Assembly (NCBI RefSeq): GCF_030272615.1
Contig: NC_081408.1
Coordinates: 63,236,614-63,300,613 of the forward strand
DNA from: Cryptomeria japonica
Lineage: Eukaryota > Streptophyta > Pinopsida > Cupressales > Cupressaceae
Length of the DNA: 64,000 nt
Direction: 5' to 3'
The notes below the pieces were generated by a model that did not search any database, had not been told where the DNA came from, and saw nothing but the letters and a program-made list of their open reading frames with translations. This document shows, piece by piece, positions 1 through 12,400 of this stretch (its first letter is position 1; each line of letters starts with the position of its first letter). The translations under genes and the position numbers were made by a program.

Positions 1-164
1 CACTATCAATGATCCACTCATTGGAATTATCAAACTAGGAGACAAGAGCCTTCTTGTCTGCCACATCTTCCTTTATCACAACAAACACAATGTCTTCATT
101 CTCTTCATCTTCTGATAACTCATCTATGACACCTTCATCAACTGCCACAAAATAGTTTCTCTGA
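1..164 (-). pseudogene. Copia-1 gag/protease junction, fragment
   Basis: Minus-strand frame displaced from the upstream gag. It encodes an acidic linker (residues like DELSEDEENEDIV) and ends at the window edge with EWIIDS, the start of the copia aspartic protease motif (D-S/T-G). A TAG lies between linker and protease motif near position 48. The shift relative to gag, near 140-165, looks like a one-base indel. What remains of the protease is outside the window. Identification rests on the same WIIDS motif in Copia-2 and Copia-5 here. Confidence 0.6.
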
Positions 165-1037
165 TTTCCTCCTTTGAATTTCCTGAACCTTTCTAGTGCC
201 ATTAGGACAGTTTATAGCAATATGTCCTATCCGGTTACAAGAAAAGCATTTCAAAGGTAGCTTACCTTTGTATTTACCTATTCCTTTAGGAAGCTTCCTG
301 GCAAGGAGAGCTTCAAATGCCATCAGAATCTCTTCATCATTCATTTCTCTGCTCTGACTAGGCTCCCTACTAGTGCTAGCCTCTTTTCCTTTTTTGGTTG
401 GTATAGCTGAGGCTTTAAATGCTAATTCAGTCTTTTGAACACTACCATCAAAACTATTTAGCTCATAGGCTATTAAAATGGCTATGATGGAGTCCAAGGA
501 TACCTTAGACTTGTCTATTGATCTCAACTCCTGAATAGCAGCAACCCTTATTGCATAGACCGGCAACAGGGATCTCGGGACTTTGCTTACCACAGTGGAA
601 TCTTCTATTTTACCACCTGCACTCTTGATTTCTCCAACAACTATTTTGATTCTTATTCCATACTGTTGAATGGTCTCACCTTCAACCATCTGCATATCTT
701 CAAACTTCCCTCTCAGGCTTTCTTCCTTAGCTTGTTTCACATGTTCATCACCACCATAGATATTTTCAAGAGCATCCCATACCTCCTTGGGATTTACCTT
801 GTCCTGAACATCAATAAACTCAATGTCAGATAGACTACTAATGAGGGCTTCCATGACTTGCCCATTTTCTTGTATCTCTCTCTTTTGGTCATCGGTGAGA
901 GTACCGGTAGGGACAACATAGACATTCTCAACATAACTCCAGTGTTGAGCACCCATGCTTCTGATGAATATCTTCATCCTATCTTTCCATATACCAAAAT
1001 TTTCCCTGTTAAACTTTGGACCTTCGCTCTTCATCAT
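138..1037 (-). pseudogene. Copia-1 gag polyprotein (capsid and one zinc knuckle)
   Basis: 299 codons from ATG at 1037, which lies 54 bases inside the primer site, as expected for the first gag ATG. The N-terminal part has the copia gag pattern: FGIWKDRM near residues 14-21, an EALISSLSD/VWDALENIYGG segment near residues 60-95, then a YELNSF block. A single CCHC knuckle (CFSCNRIGHIAINC, C-x2-C-x4-H-x4-C) lies near residue 264. Gag packages element RNA in cytoplasmic particles. The frame is open through the knuckle but is lost shortly after, so the gag-pol polyprotein is broken. Scored as pseudogene because the downstream frame is displaced. Confidence 0.8.
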
Positions 1038-1090
1038 TTGACTGGGATCTTTACCTCAAGCGGTTAATCTTACAACACAGAGGACCTAGA

Positions 1091-1103
1091 GGCTCTGATA
1101 CCA
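1091..1103 (-). other. Primer binding site (initiator tRNA-Met), Copia-1
   Basis: On the minus strand it reads TGGTATCAGAGCC, complementary to the 3' end of plant initiator tRNA-Met. It lies two bases from the LTR end (TG at 1106-1107), the usual copia spacing. Confidence 0.85.
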
Positions 1104-1105
1104 AT

Positions 1106-1372
1106 TGATAACTCAATGATGAACGAATAGTACCAAATCGGTACTGAGAAGGGGGGTGGATCATTACAAAAAAAAATACAGTCCAAAATCGGTTTGACAC
1201 AAATACTCCAAATGACTGGCAACCAGTAATATTGGTTGAAATAGAGTGCAACTAGTAAGACCCAGAACAACTAAAACAATCATAAATCGGTCACTCACTA
1301 AGCTTTCCTCTTAACTATATACTATAGTACCATTACACCCTCATGCATGAATAGGTAAACTATCATCAGATC
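1106..1372 (-). repeat. Copia-1 5' LTR, segment next to the primer site
   Basis: Starts with TG at 1106 (plus orientation) and runs to 1372, where the giant-LTR element interrupts it. Continues at 13639. Bases 1368-1372 (AGATC) form the left target-site duplication of the intruder. Confidence 0.75.
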
Positions 1373-4300
1373 TATTAGGACTCATTAAATTTGAGTCAAG
1401 TTTAGAGGCCCATTTCAAAATTTTGCTCTGCATGTCAAAAAGGTACCTAAATGAGTCAGTTTGAATGGCCTAGTTGGAGAGGGTAAAATGGAGACGGTTG
1501 ATTTTCAGGGGGTAAGGCTCGGGAAGCATGTCCTATACCTTTCATTTGGCCTATGCAGTGATATGCAACTTTTAGAATTCAGTTTGGATAAGTTTACAAG
1601 GTACCCATTTCGAGGGGTGAGCTGAAAGTGCATTTTAGGCACAAATGCAGATTTTATTGAGTAGCCTACTTTGAGTGATTATATCTTTTTCCCTATTGAT
1701 TGTCATGAAAAAATTCAAAATGGATTCAATTTTATGCATAAATGTGAGTTATCCTACAAATTTTCAAGTCTTAACAAATCCACTTGCTCAGTTTTTGAAG
1801 CCAAATCCGTTTGCAGTTTGTGTGGTTTGACTAGTCCCTGTTTCAACAGCTAGTCGGAGCCCTGTTTCGCACAAGTGTAAAAGTTGCCTTAGTGGGTTTC
1901 ATACCAAAATGTTTCCTCCAGGTTAATGTTGATAGAAATGATGAGCTATGTTTCTAGTTTCAGGCTCCTACCAATCCGTTTAGTCGGTTTGTAAAAGGGT
2001 TCATTGAACTATCATTTTCAGTCTTCTACACTTTCAGTGTTATATCAGTTAAAGTAGCTGTTTTCATGGGCGCTCCATTTGCACCCTGTCAGGCTTTTGG
2101 TCGAACTAAGAATTCAAAGATTTAGTATGTACCTCAAGGTACATGTGTTTCAAATTTGAGGGTCTACGGAGGTTGTTTGATATTTTTAAGAAAGGCGTCA
2201 TGTGTTGCCAAAACATTGACTACATCAGGTCCGCAGTGTCGACAAAGTCAGTTGGCCATTTTCGCTAATTAATATCTTTTCGCTCGGGACTCATCTTCTG
2301 AAACCATTTGGTAGAGTTCATCCTTGTATATCAGAGTACACACCTGTCAGATGGTGAGGTCGAGAAAGATGTTTTGACAACTTTGAAAAATACGTCTTCG
2401 CGATTAAATGCGAAAATGTGGCGCAGGCGCTTGAAAGTTGCAAATTTCAATTTAATGATTCAAAAACGATGCCGATATTTTCCAGAGGTGTGTTTGAGTT
2501 TCCTGAAGCATTTAAGAGGTCAGTTGCATGAAAATGAAATTTTTTTTAGTTGGACCCACTTTGGGGCCCGACCTGGCTCATGCCTGTGCATTATTTTAAG
2601 GCGAAATGGTCTTAAATTCATGGTAATGTATATTAATGTCACATCGACTACAATTCGCTAGTTGGATAGTGAGAGAGAAGATAAACTCCAATACCAAATG
2701 CAAATTGGTATGTGGAAAATTGCAAGGTTTTTAAACTAAATAAAGTTGGTATGTTTTAATGCGAATGCATTGGCAGGCATAGTGCCCAGCCAAGTCCTCC
2801 ATCTCTACTGTAGCATGGTGAATAGACTGAAAGAGCTTCAACAAATGCTACGTGGGGGTATTTCAAACTTCAGTAATTTCCATCAGCTATGAGAAGGATC
2901 AATGAAACCTCAGGTAAAGTGTAAACAGCAGCAATTAAAACATTAAAAGCAAATGCAAGCAACAATATTGTCTTTCCCCCTCTCACGTGTTGGAGCATAA
3001 CCAAATTAAATCCCAGCATACTTCCTCTTTGTTGTAACATATAACGTGGTGGAGGAGGCAAAATAGTTACCAGCAATCACAGAAAATGCTATGGTAAATA
3101 ATGTTTTAAAACTTAAATCAAATACAAAGGTGTTGAAGATGGATGGAGTGGAGTTTGAGATTTTGTATCAGCTCCCAGCTTGTGCATTGGCCATTGTAAA
3201 GGAAATGATCTTCTGCATGGCATGATAAGAGAGTAGCATTAAAAAAATTTCAAGCAAATAAAATGCAGTAGTATCCTCCTCACGTGCTCTCCCTGTTGTG
3301 TGTGGTATGATATTGGGAAGGCTATAGAAATTCTCAGTAGAAAATGCCAGTCAAAACTGCTCTAAAGTGCCTCCTCATTTCACAGTGGTGTGTTGGCTAA
3401 GGACCACATTGGAAATTTTTATGTGAATGTAATCAGCAAAATTTGCCTCTTCCTCTGCCCATGCGTGGAGATATCGAAGGAGGAAATGTACTGTGGAGTT
3501 TGGAAAGCATATAAAGAAACTACAAATGCAACAATGGCAGATCCCTGCATGGTGGAGAAAGTGTTGAATATGGAATGGAGTTTCAGAGGCTTTAGAAAAT
3601 CCAAGCAATGCAAATGATAGCAAGGCGCCATTAAAACAAAAAAGAGTGCAGTCCCAGGCTTAAGGAAACATCCCACATTGGCTGGGGAATGAATATTATT
3701 GATATTTAAAACCAATAACCCACACATATAATATGTCAAAGCTATTGAAGCTTTTAATGGACGGTGCCCATTTGGTGCCCAAGGTGGACCCCACATGCAT
3801 GGGTGCAGATCCCAAGGTGACCAGAGATGGCAACTAAGCGGCGACCAGGTGGATCCCATGTAGGCATGCTTCTCGAGGCAAATGGGCGAAATTTTGCAAA
3901 GAAAGGCCGACTTAACCAACGAGCATGTCCGAGATGGAACGACAGTCGGTGTGACTTCGCGAAGGTGAGATGCTTGCCAATTAAACTCGACAAAATGGCG
4001 AAAAGGATTTTTGAAAATGTAGTGGGTTAAAGAACGTGCATGTTAGATGGAGATCAACGGCTCGCACTGCTTCATAAAGGAAAGATGCACGCGAGATAGA
4101 GGTCGTGATATGGAAAAAGGCGAAGTACAAAATGGTGAGAGTGAGGTGGTGATGATGTGGCAGGCATAGTCAGGCATCCAGCAGGTAGGTCTCGTCCAGT
4201 GGCGGTGATGTGGTGCACAGATGGCGACTGGTGGACAGACAAGTGGTGGTGATGTAGCAGACACGTGGCAGAGTGATGAGGTATCATCTGAGGTGGCACC

Positions 4301-5554
4301 TAATGGACACCATCGACCAATCAGGTCCCACCATGTGGCAAAGCGTTAGGGCACAATCAGAGCAAAAATCAAAATTAAAACCAGTTAATTACATAGTGCA
4401 AACTATATCAAATAAATGAAAAATTTAAATGATGTGCACAAATGGGGAATTAATTCGCTCGGGGCTCATTTGTCGGGCAAAATATGATGTGTTATATGTT
4501 TTTGGAAAGCTCTCAGAATGAGGAATCCAATCAGATAGTTAATCTCAACAAATGTGGGATATTTCGAGAGAAGTTTTGACAAGAATGAAATTCAATTAGA
4601 GAGGAGACACTTGGCAATTTCAGTTGTAGATTTGATTTTCTTCCCTCTCCTTCTTATTCCCAATTCTTCTTGGTTGTAGGGGTTCCAGTTTTTGAGAGAT
4701 TTGCTCCAAGGGAGAAATCTGAAATTGCAAGTTCCAGTGATGGCATCTTTTTATCAATGCAAATGACAGTGTGTTATTGTATGTTTTTAGTGTTGTCTTT
4801 GATGTAGGTTGAGTTTCAGTTTGCAGGTTCACACATATGCAAGGCATGTGTGAGTTTCCATGAAATTGTCTCCAAAATGTACTCAGATTCATATAATTTC
4901 ATATTCTCAAGGATAATTTGGGTTGTCTCTTTTAGATTCCTCTAAGAGTGTAATGTTGTCTTTTGGGTATTCTTCAAGGAAGGATTTAAATCCTAAAACC
5001 CAGCATTAATGATTTTGAATGCATATTGGATATATATATATATATATATATAGGATTGTATTAATGTAAGGCATTGATACATGAAAATTTAATGTTGAAA
5101 AGAACTTGCATCTGAGATTTCTCTTTCAATTTTATACATGACTCTGTGGCTTGGATAAGACACTGGTCTCTTGTAATATTGAAAGGTTGTCAGAACACCA
5201 TTTAAAAATCCATAATCAGAATATCTTTTATATTTTATGTTATGTGGAAGTGTCCCTCCATCTCATGATTCAAAAAATGTTTAGTTGCAAGTGTGGATCC
5301 AGCCCATCTGCAGTTACCTCTTAGTGTTTGAACCTTTTGAGATCCATTTGCTTTTGATTGATGCAGTCTTGTGTGTAATAGATTTGATTAAATGCATCAA
5401 AGGTACACCCTGCCTTGGTTTTGTAGAGCCTAAAGAGTAGAAGGATTTGTATCCTTGTCATGTTGTCCAAGCCCTGAGGTTCTTCATAGATTCAATTGGC
5501 TACTTCATAGATCAATTGGAGGTATACTTGGGTTATCGCTTTTGGTGAACAAGA
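1373..5554 (+). repeat. Left (5') LTR of the giant-LTR element
   Basis: 4182 bp, matching 9479-13633 along its length at roughly one difference per twenty bases where I compared them. Carries about 55 bp near 3330-3386 absent from the right copy and a short (TA)11 at 5031-5052. Scattered ORFs inside are short, not conserved in frame between the two copies, and not treated as genes. Confidence 0.88.
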
Positions 5555-5558
5555 AAAA

Positions 5559-5576
5559 TGGCGACTCTGCTAGGGA
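5559..5576 (+). other. Primer binding site, tRNA-Arg type, giant-LTR element
   Basis: TGGCGACTCTGCTAGGGA, four bases after the left LTR. From general knowledge this matches the complement of plant tRNA-Arg 3' ends used by Ogre/Tat elements, with one mismatch in the GGGGA part. A near-copy, TGGCAACTCTACTAGGGA, lies at 5664-5681. Confidence 0.7.
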
Positions 5577-6533
5577 ACAAATGAATTGTCAAGAGCCTCT
5601 AGTTAAGAAAGATTTAATTCATATAAGGTTGAGATTATCCCATCCGAGTCACCACAACAAAAATGGCAACTCTACTAGGGAAGCTGAATAGAAATTGCCT
5701 AATTTCATCCAGTTAGTCAGTACATTGTGTATGCACAGAGTGTAAATTGATTTTATGGTGAAGAGAATAGTTCTTGTTCTGAATCTGTAACATGATATGT
5801 TTTACATGTCATATATTGTATGAAGGAGTAACAATAAAAGTTATATTGCTTAGTTGTGAGCAAGTCCTTACAGCTATATGCAACTTTTTCCCTAATTCCT
5901 TATTGGGTGGTGACTCTAGTCTCTATACCGGTGCTTGAAGAAGATTAGTAGATAATCTTATGAATCATATTAAGGTGCAGATGGTTTAATTAGCAGATTC
6001 ATAGATAAGTGCTTTCATCATAAAAGCTTGAGAAGAAAAGTGCAGTAATAGCTTGGAAGAGTGAATTGGTTGCAGCAAGATTGAAGGAGACAGTAAAGAA
6101 TTTAAATGTGTGTTGAATGGTTTTCTGCTGCTCAAAATATCCTCTGTGAAAGGAGTGGTGACTCTGTGATAAAAGACCATGCTGAAAGTGGAAGTTAATC
6201 TCCAAATCTACAAGTTTTATACAACAGCAAAATCTCCAGGTATTTTTAGAGATTTCAAATACAAAACAATTTCTTTTGAAAATTTGAATTAGTAAAATAG
6301 TTTTCCCATTTAGTGAACATCACTAGTAAAGAGGGAAAGAGGGGATTTCAAAGTCCATTTGCATATTTATTCTGTTGAAATGTCCAGAGTATATGTTCTT
6401 TTGTTACAGTATGCAAATTTGGAAAAGCTTTGTGTCAAGCAATGTTATGAATAGTTTCAGTATAAGGATGTGTGCTTGAAGTGTTTCATTCTTTTATCTG
6501 AGGTTGTATAATCATTTGTGGGAGTAAGAAAAA
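5577..6533 (+). other. Untranslated leader of the giant-LTR element
   Basis: 957 bases with no convincing ORF. Holds the second primer-site-like copy at 5664-5681, preceded by the same AACAAAAA/AACAAGAAAA context as the first, and a weaker trace (GTGACTCTAGT) near 5910. Confidence 0.6.
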
Positions 6534-7940
6534 ATGAATAGTGAAGTTTTTCAACCTTGTGTATTTCCACATCGAGCCATGCCTGGTGAAGTGTCAACCC
6601 AATATAATAGGAAAAGTTTTAGTATGAAATACTATGCTGCTCTAAACTTTGAAGGTATTCCGGGTTACCCAAATCCCATACCCACAAAAATTAGAAGGTA
6701 TTTGCCAATTTTCAGTGGGAAGAAATCAGAATCAGCATGTCAACATTTGAAAGGATTTTTAGATTTGATAGGAGAATTCAAAATTTGTCAAAAGGATGTA
6801 TGCATGAAATTGTTTGTTCAGTCACTGAAAGAGGATGCAAGGGATTGGTTTTCTTTTTTTCCAGTGAATTCTATTTCCTCATGGGAGGAATTGGTTTCAA
6901 ACTTCATGGATCAATTCGATGAGAAGGTGAGTGATTCTGACTTGCTGAAAGAATTCACTTATATACAAATCAGGGAAGATGAATTGGTACCAACATTTAA
7001 TATCAGATTTTCACAAGCTTTGTCCAAAATTTCTAGAAAGTATAGGTTTGATGATACGATATGTCTGGATATTTATATGAGTGCTTTCGGTATGAAGATG
7101 GGTTTCCTATTGAGAAACAAAGAACCTAAGACTTTGTATGAAGCTTTTAACACAACTAGGGATATGGCAAATAATTTGAAATTTGGGATAGCCAAGAGAT
7201 TTGTGTCTATTGTTGTTTCATGTCAAAGCACCTTCAATGGTGAAATACCATGTGAAGTTGAGCAAATCATTCCATGTCTAGGTGCATCAAGCTTTGCAGT
7301 TCCAAATGGTTTTGTTGATGCATGTGTTTCAGATTTAAATGAGAGTCAAGAGCCTCTATTGTTAATGTCGGTTGTCTCTCACAGTAATGATGGAATGATC
7401 AGTGGGAAGTGTTGTGAAAATGTTGATACAGAGATAGATATATACAAGGGGTATGTACCATTTGACTTGTATGTCGGTTATGCTGATTATGTGGCTGCCA
7501 ACTACCAAGTGAATCATGCATCTCTCCAGGATAATATTAATGAAAATAATGATGGTGATGACCATCAATCTTTACATGCTGCTGATGTATTTGATGTTGA
7601 AATACCAAATACAGAGGGATTACCAAGTGCTATTTTTTGTGCAAGTGAAAATGTACAATATGATGAAAATCAGAATGGTTTAGTGCAAACAATAGTTGAT
7701 CCTCATTTAGATATTGATAATCTTAATTGTGTTGAGGATGAAGTAAATCTATTTTCAGATTTCACTTCAGATTTCACTTCTTCTAATCATGTTGATGATC
7801 TTTCTATTTTGAAAGTTATGCACAATGTCAATTCAGAAAATTTCAAGGATGCACATGGTTGCAATGAAAATATAGCACACATGGATGGACAATTTTTTAT
7901 GGAATCTCACATGGAACAACAAAGTGCAATGCAAATCTAG
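6534..7940 (+). CDS. Gag-like protein of the giant-LTR element
   Basis: 468 codons from ATG at 6534 to TAG at 7938-7940. Residues about 55-190 match the gypsy-type Retrotrans_gag pattern: YLPIFSGKKSE, KLFVQSLKEDARDWF near 92-106, SISSWEELVSNFMDQF near 113-128, then an alpha-helical tail. This domain forms capsid. No CCHC knuckle, protease motif or RT motif follows. The C-terminal half is acidic and low in recognisable motifs. The TAG is followed in the same frame by 435 more open codons, so the original protein may have been about 900 residues. This is the only long ORF in the window without an obvious lesion inside its domain. Function in particle formation is inferred from family. Confidence 0.75.
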   Translation: MNSEVFQPCVFPHRAMPGEVSTQYNRKSFSMKYYAALNFEGIPGYPNPIPTKIRRYLPIFSGKKSESACQHLKGFLDLIGEFKICQKDVCMKLFVQSLKEDARDWFSFFPVNSISSWEELVSNFMDQFDEKVSDSDLLKEFTYIQIREDELVPTFNIRFSQALSKISRKYRFDDTICLDIYMSAFGMKMGFLLRNKEPKTLYEAFNTTRDMANNLKFGIAKRFVSIVVSCQSTFNGEIPCEVEQIIPCLGASSFAVPNGFVDACVSDLNESQEPLLLMSVVSHSNDGMISGKCCENVDTEIDIYKGYVPFDLYVGYADYVAANYQVNHASLQDNINENNDGDDHQSLHAADVFDVEIPNTEGLPSAIFCASENVQYDENQNGLVQTIVDPHLDIDNLNCVEDEVNLFSDFTSDFTSSNHVDDLSILKVMHNVNSENFKDAHGCNENIAHMDGQFFMESHMEQQSAMQI

Positions 7941-9248
7941 AAGATTTTAGAACTTAAGAAAGCTCTTGAGGTTGTGGATAAGAAGGTTCAAATGTTGGAG
8001 AGCCTTCGAGTTGTTGATGAAGACCTTCTGCAATATAGTGAAGAGGATTCTTTGGAAAAGGACTGTGAATTGAATGCTTGTACACTTGATGAACATGCTG
8101 ATCTAACAGATGGTTTTATGACAAAATTTTTTTGTGAACATGCTGAAAACTTATCAGATGAAATAAATAGTAGCGATATTCATCTTTGTTCTTTGGTTGA
8201 TGATGAGTGTTCTATTGGTGAAGAAGATCAATTGTGGCAAGATAAGTATGATTATCTTGATTTTCAGAATGATGGTCATAGGATAAAATCCTATGGATGT
8301 GAAGCATGGAACACTGAGGATTGTTCCAGCCAAGTTTCAATTTCTTCTTTGTCTAATGAAGATGATTATGATGATCGAATGGATGGTGTCTTTAGCAATT
8401 TTACTAATACTTTACTCAATGCTGATATAGATACGGACCAGCCACTTCAGTGTCATAATGTTCATAAGGGGATTCTTCATTTTGTTTCTAACCCTTTGTA
8501 TGAAGAAATAACTAATCAGCCAGATGTTGTAAATGATGAACCAGTCCATAATACTGATGAAATTCCGAACATCAATAGCATGGGTTCTAAAAAATTATTT
8601 CATGATGAAGGTAAGAGGCATGGGTTATGTGATGATCATTTAAAACCACAAATGAAAGTGTTTCAGGTGGATGTAAGCCTGAATGAAAAAGATTCAGCTA
8701 AGGATTTGCTTCAGCCAGAGGTATGCATTCTTTTCCATGAATGGGATGTTGAGAATGCAGAGGTTTTCAGTTTGATAAGCAAGGATAGTATGAGGTGTAA
8801 TCAGCATAGTGAAGTATCACATCCGGATTGTAATGTTCATGTTCCTTGTTTGCATCAGTTGGTTAGTAGTGTCCCTCGTTCTATTAATTTAAATGGTAAA
8901 AAGACATGTGCTGATAGGAATTGCAATGTTGAGAATGAATGTTTTATTTTTGAAGTTCAGCATGATGATGCCTTTGTAAACGATAGAATTGATTGGGAGA
9001 GTGAAATGTATGGTATCTTGTGGGAAGGCCTCTATGATGAATTGTCTCATGTTTTTACTTGTGTTGAAGTAGTGTGTGATTACAAAGCTCAAAATCAGAC
9101 CAAAGGTAAGCACACCAGCTATTACAGTAATGAGACAAAAGAGGCTGATTATAAAAATTATGCTCGGTTGTTATTGAGAGGTGCCTTTGTTTGGATCAGG
9201 ATATCAAGAGATGAAAATCAGATTTTTGACAGAGGTAAATGTATGTAA
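7941..9248 (+). CDS. In-frame extension downstream of gag, unknown acidic protein
   Basis: 435 sense codons directly after the TAG at 7938-7940 and in the same frame; stop at 9246-9248. It has no ATG start of its own at the beginning (the first ATG is at codon 18), which argues for an extension of gag by read-through or before a nonsense mutation. The first 25 residues (LELKKALEVVDKKVQMLESL) look like a short coiled coil. The rest is rich in Asp, Glu, Asn and Cys/His pairs but shows no arranged zinc motif. I recognise no family. It occupies the place where pro-pol would lie in an autonomous gypsy element. Confidence 0.55.
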   Translation, partial: KILELKKALEVVDKKVQMLESLRVVDEDLLQYSEEDSLEKDCELNACTLDEHADLTDGFMTKFFCEHAENLSDEINSSDIHLCSLVDDECSIGEEDQLWQDKYDYLDFQNDGHRIKSYGCEAWNTEDCSSQVSISSLSNEDDYDDRMDGVFSNFTNTLLNADIDTDQPLQCHNVHKGILHFVSNPLYEEITNQPDVVNDEPVHNTDEIPNINSMGSKKLFHDEGKRHGLCDDHLKPQMKVFQVDVSLNEKDSAKDLLQPEVCILFHEWDVENAEVFSLISKDSMRCNQHSEVSHPDCNVHVPCLHQLVSSVPRSINLNGKKTCADRNCNVENECFIFEVQHDDAFVNDRIDWESEMYGILWEGLYDELSHVFTCVEVVCDYKAQNQTKGKHTSYYSNETKEADYKNYARLLLRGAFVWIRISRDENQIFDRGKCM

Positions 9249-9478
9249 GTGGAACAGTTATAATCAGTTGGGAGTTTGTTTGTATCTATTGTACAATCGC
9301 TTTGCTTTCAGTTGTGTGGTTTTCAATAAAGTTCCCTGTTCTTTGGGTAGAATAAGGAAGCCCTATTTTTGAAAAGAGATGAGAAGAGAAGAATGATCCG
9401 TTTTTGGGTGGTCTGCTTAACCAGAGATTCTAGATTCTTATGTTGATCTAGCAATCAACCATCCCCAGTCAGAGCCAT
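9249..9478 (+). other. 3' untranslated region of the giant-LTR element
   Basis: No gene. A purine-rich run (AAAAGAGATGAGAAGAGAAG) lies at about 9372-9391, some 85 bases before the right LTR. The bases directly next to the LTR are not purine rich, so the functional polypurine tract is uncertain. Confidence 0.45.
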
Positions 9479-12400
9479 TGTTGGGACTCATTAAATTTGA
9501 GTCAATTTTAGAGGCCCATTTCAAAATTTTTCTCTGCATGTCAGAAAAGTACCTAAATGAGTCAGTTTGAATGGCCTAGTTAGAGAGGGTAAAATGGAGA
9601 TAGTTGATTTTTAGGGGGTAAGGCTCGGGAAGCATGTCTTATACCTTTCATTTGGCCTATGCAGTGATGTGCAACTTTCAGAATTCAGTTTGGATAAGTT
9701 TACAAGGTACCCATTTCGAGGAGTGAGTTGAAAGTGCATTTCAGGCACAAATGCAGATTTTATTGAGTAGCCTACTTTGAGTGATTATATCTTTTTCCCT
9801 ATTGATTTTCATGAATAAATTCAAAATGGATTCAATTGTATGCATAAATGTGAGTTATCCTACAAATTTTCAAGTCTTAATGAATCCATTTGCTTAGTTT
9901 TTGAAGCCAAATCTGTTTGCAGTTTGTGTGGTTTGACTAGTCCCTGTTTCGACAGCTAGTCGGAGCCCTGTTTCGCACAAGTGTAAAAGTTGCCTCAGTG
10001 GGTGTCATGCCAAAATGTTTCTTTTGAGTCAATGCTGATATAAACTATGAGCTATGTTTCCAATTTCAGGCTCCTACCAATCCGTTTAGTCGGTTTGCAA
10101 AAGGGTTCATTGAACTATCATTTTCAGTCTTATGCACTTTTAGTGTTGTATCAGTTAAAGTAGCTATTTTTATGAGCGCTCCATTTGCACCCTGTTAGGA
10201 TTTTGGTCAAACTGAGAATTCAAAGATTTAGTATGTACCACAAAGTACATTTGTTTCAACTTTGAGGGTCTACGGAGGTCATTTGATATTTTTAAGAAAG
10301 GCGTCATGTGTTGCCAGAACATTGACTTCATCAGGTCTGCAGTGTCGACAAAGCTAGTTGGCCATTTTCGCCAATTAATATCTTTTTGCTCGGGACTTGT
10401 CTTGAGAAACCGTTTGGTAAAGTTCATCCTTGTATATCAGAGTACACACCTGTCAGATGGCGAGATCCAGAAAGATGTTTTGACCACTTTGAAAAATACG
10501 TCTTCGCAATTAAATACGAAAATGTAGCGCAGGCACCTAAAAGTTGCAAATTTCAATTTAATAATCTAAAAAATGACGCCGATCGTTTCCAGAGGTGTTT
10601 TTGAGGTTCTTGAAGCATTTAAGAGGTCAGTTGCATGAAAATGAAATTTTTTTTAGTCGAACCTACTTTGGGGCCTGACCTGGCTCATGCCTGTGCATTA
10701 TTTTAAGGTGAAATGGTCTTAAATTCATGGTAATGTATATTAATGTCACATCGACTACAATTCACTAGTTGGACAGTGAGAGAGAAGATAAACTCCAATA
10801 CCAAATGCAAATTGGTATGTGGAAAATTGAAAGGTTTTTAAACTAAATAAAGTTGGTATGTTTTAATGCAAATGCATTGGCAGGCATAGTGCCCAGCCAA
10901 GTCCTCCCTCTCTGCTGTAGCATGGTGAATAGACTAAGAGAGCTTTAGCAAATGCTACGTGGGGGTATTTCAAACTTCAATAATTTCCATCAGCTGTGAG
11001 AAGGATCAATGAAACCTCAAGTAAAGTGTAAACAACAACAATTAAAACATTAAAAGTAAATGCAAGTAGCAGTATTGTCTTCCCCCCTCTCACGTGTTGG
11101 AGCATAACCAAATTAAATCCCAGCATACTTCCTCTTTGTTGTAACATATAACGTGGTGGAGGAGGCAAAATAGTTACCAACAATCACAGAAAATGCTATG
11201 GTAAATAATGTTTTACAACTTAAATCAAATACAAAGGCGTTGAAGATGGATGGAGTGGAGTTTGAGATTTTGTATCAGCTCCTAGCTTGTGCATTGGCCA
11301 TTGTAAAGGAAATGATATTCTATGTGGCATGATAAGAGAGCAGCATTAAAAATGTTTCAAGCAAATAAACTGTAGTAGTATCCTCCTTGCATGCTCTCCC
11401 TGTTGTTTGTGGTATGATATTGGGGAGGTAGTGGTGTGTTGGCTAAGGACCACATTGTAAATTTTTATGTGAATGCAATTAGCAAAATTTGCCTCTTCCT
11501 CTGCCCATGCGTGGAGATATGGAAGTAGGAAATGTCATGTGGAGTTTGGAAAGAATATAAACAAACAACAAATGCAATAATGGCAGATCCCTGCGTGGTG
11601 GAGAAAGTGTTGAATATGGAATGGAGTTTTAGAGGTTTTAGAAACTTCCAAGCAATGAAAATGATAGCAAGGCACCATTAAAACAAAAAAGAGTGCAGTC
11701 CTAGGCTTAAGTAAATATACCACATTGGCTGTGGAACGGATATTTTTGATATTTAAAACCAATAACCCACACGTATAATATGTCAAAGCTATTGAAGCTT
11801 TTGATGGACGGTGCCCATTAGGTGCCCAAGGTGGACCCCATGCATGTGGGTGGGGATCCCAAGGTGACCAGAGATGGCGACTGAGTAGTGACTAGGTGGA
11901 CCCCATGCAGGCATGCTTCCCGAGGTAGATGGGCAAAATTTTGCAGAGAAAGGCCAACTGAACCAACATGCATGTCTGAGATGGATCGACGGTCGGCGTG
12001 ACTTTGTGAAAGCGAGATGCTCGCTAGTTAAACCCTGTGAAATGGTGAAAAGGATTTCCAAAAATGCAATGGGTTAAAGAACGTGCATGTTAGATGGAGA
12101 TCAATGGCTCGCGTTGCTTTGTGAAGGAAAGATGCACGCGAGATAGAGGTCACAAAATGGCGAAAGGCAAAGTACAAAATGGTGAGAGCCAGGTGGCAAT
12201 GACATGGCAGGTATAGTTAGGCATCCAGCAGGTAGGTCTCGTCCAGTGGCAGTGATGTGGCGCACAGATGGCAATAGGTGGACAGACAAGTGGTGGTGAT
12301 GTAGCGAACACGTGGTGGAGTGACGAGGTTTCATCCGAGGTGGCACCCAATGGACCCCATTGACCAATCAGGTCCCGCCACGTGGCAAAGCATCAGGGCA

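Noticed and set aside
2308-2661. 117-codon plus ORF in the giant LTR
   Set aside because: The matching part of the other LTR (10415-10770) is interrupted and shifted.
3375-3919. Overlapping ORFs on both strands inside the giant LTR, including a 166-codon minus ORF
   Set aside because: The reading frame is not kept in the other LTR copy (11450-11790 and following), so it is not under coding constraint.
9372-9391. Purine-rich run considered as the polypurine tract of the giant-LTR element
   Set aside because: It lies about 85 bases from the LTR rather than next to it, so it was not called as the tract; kept only as a note in the 3' region.
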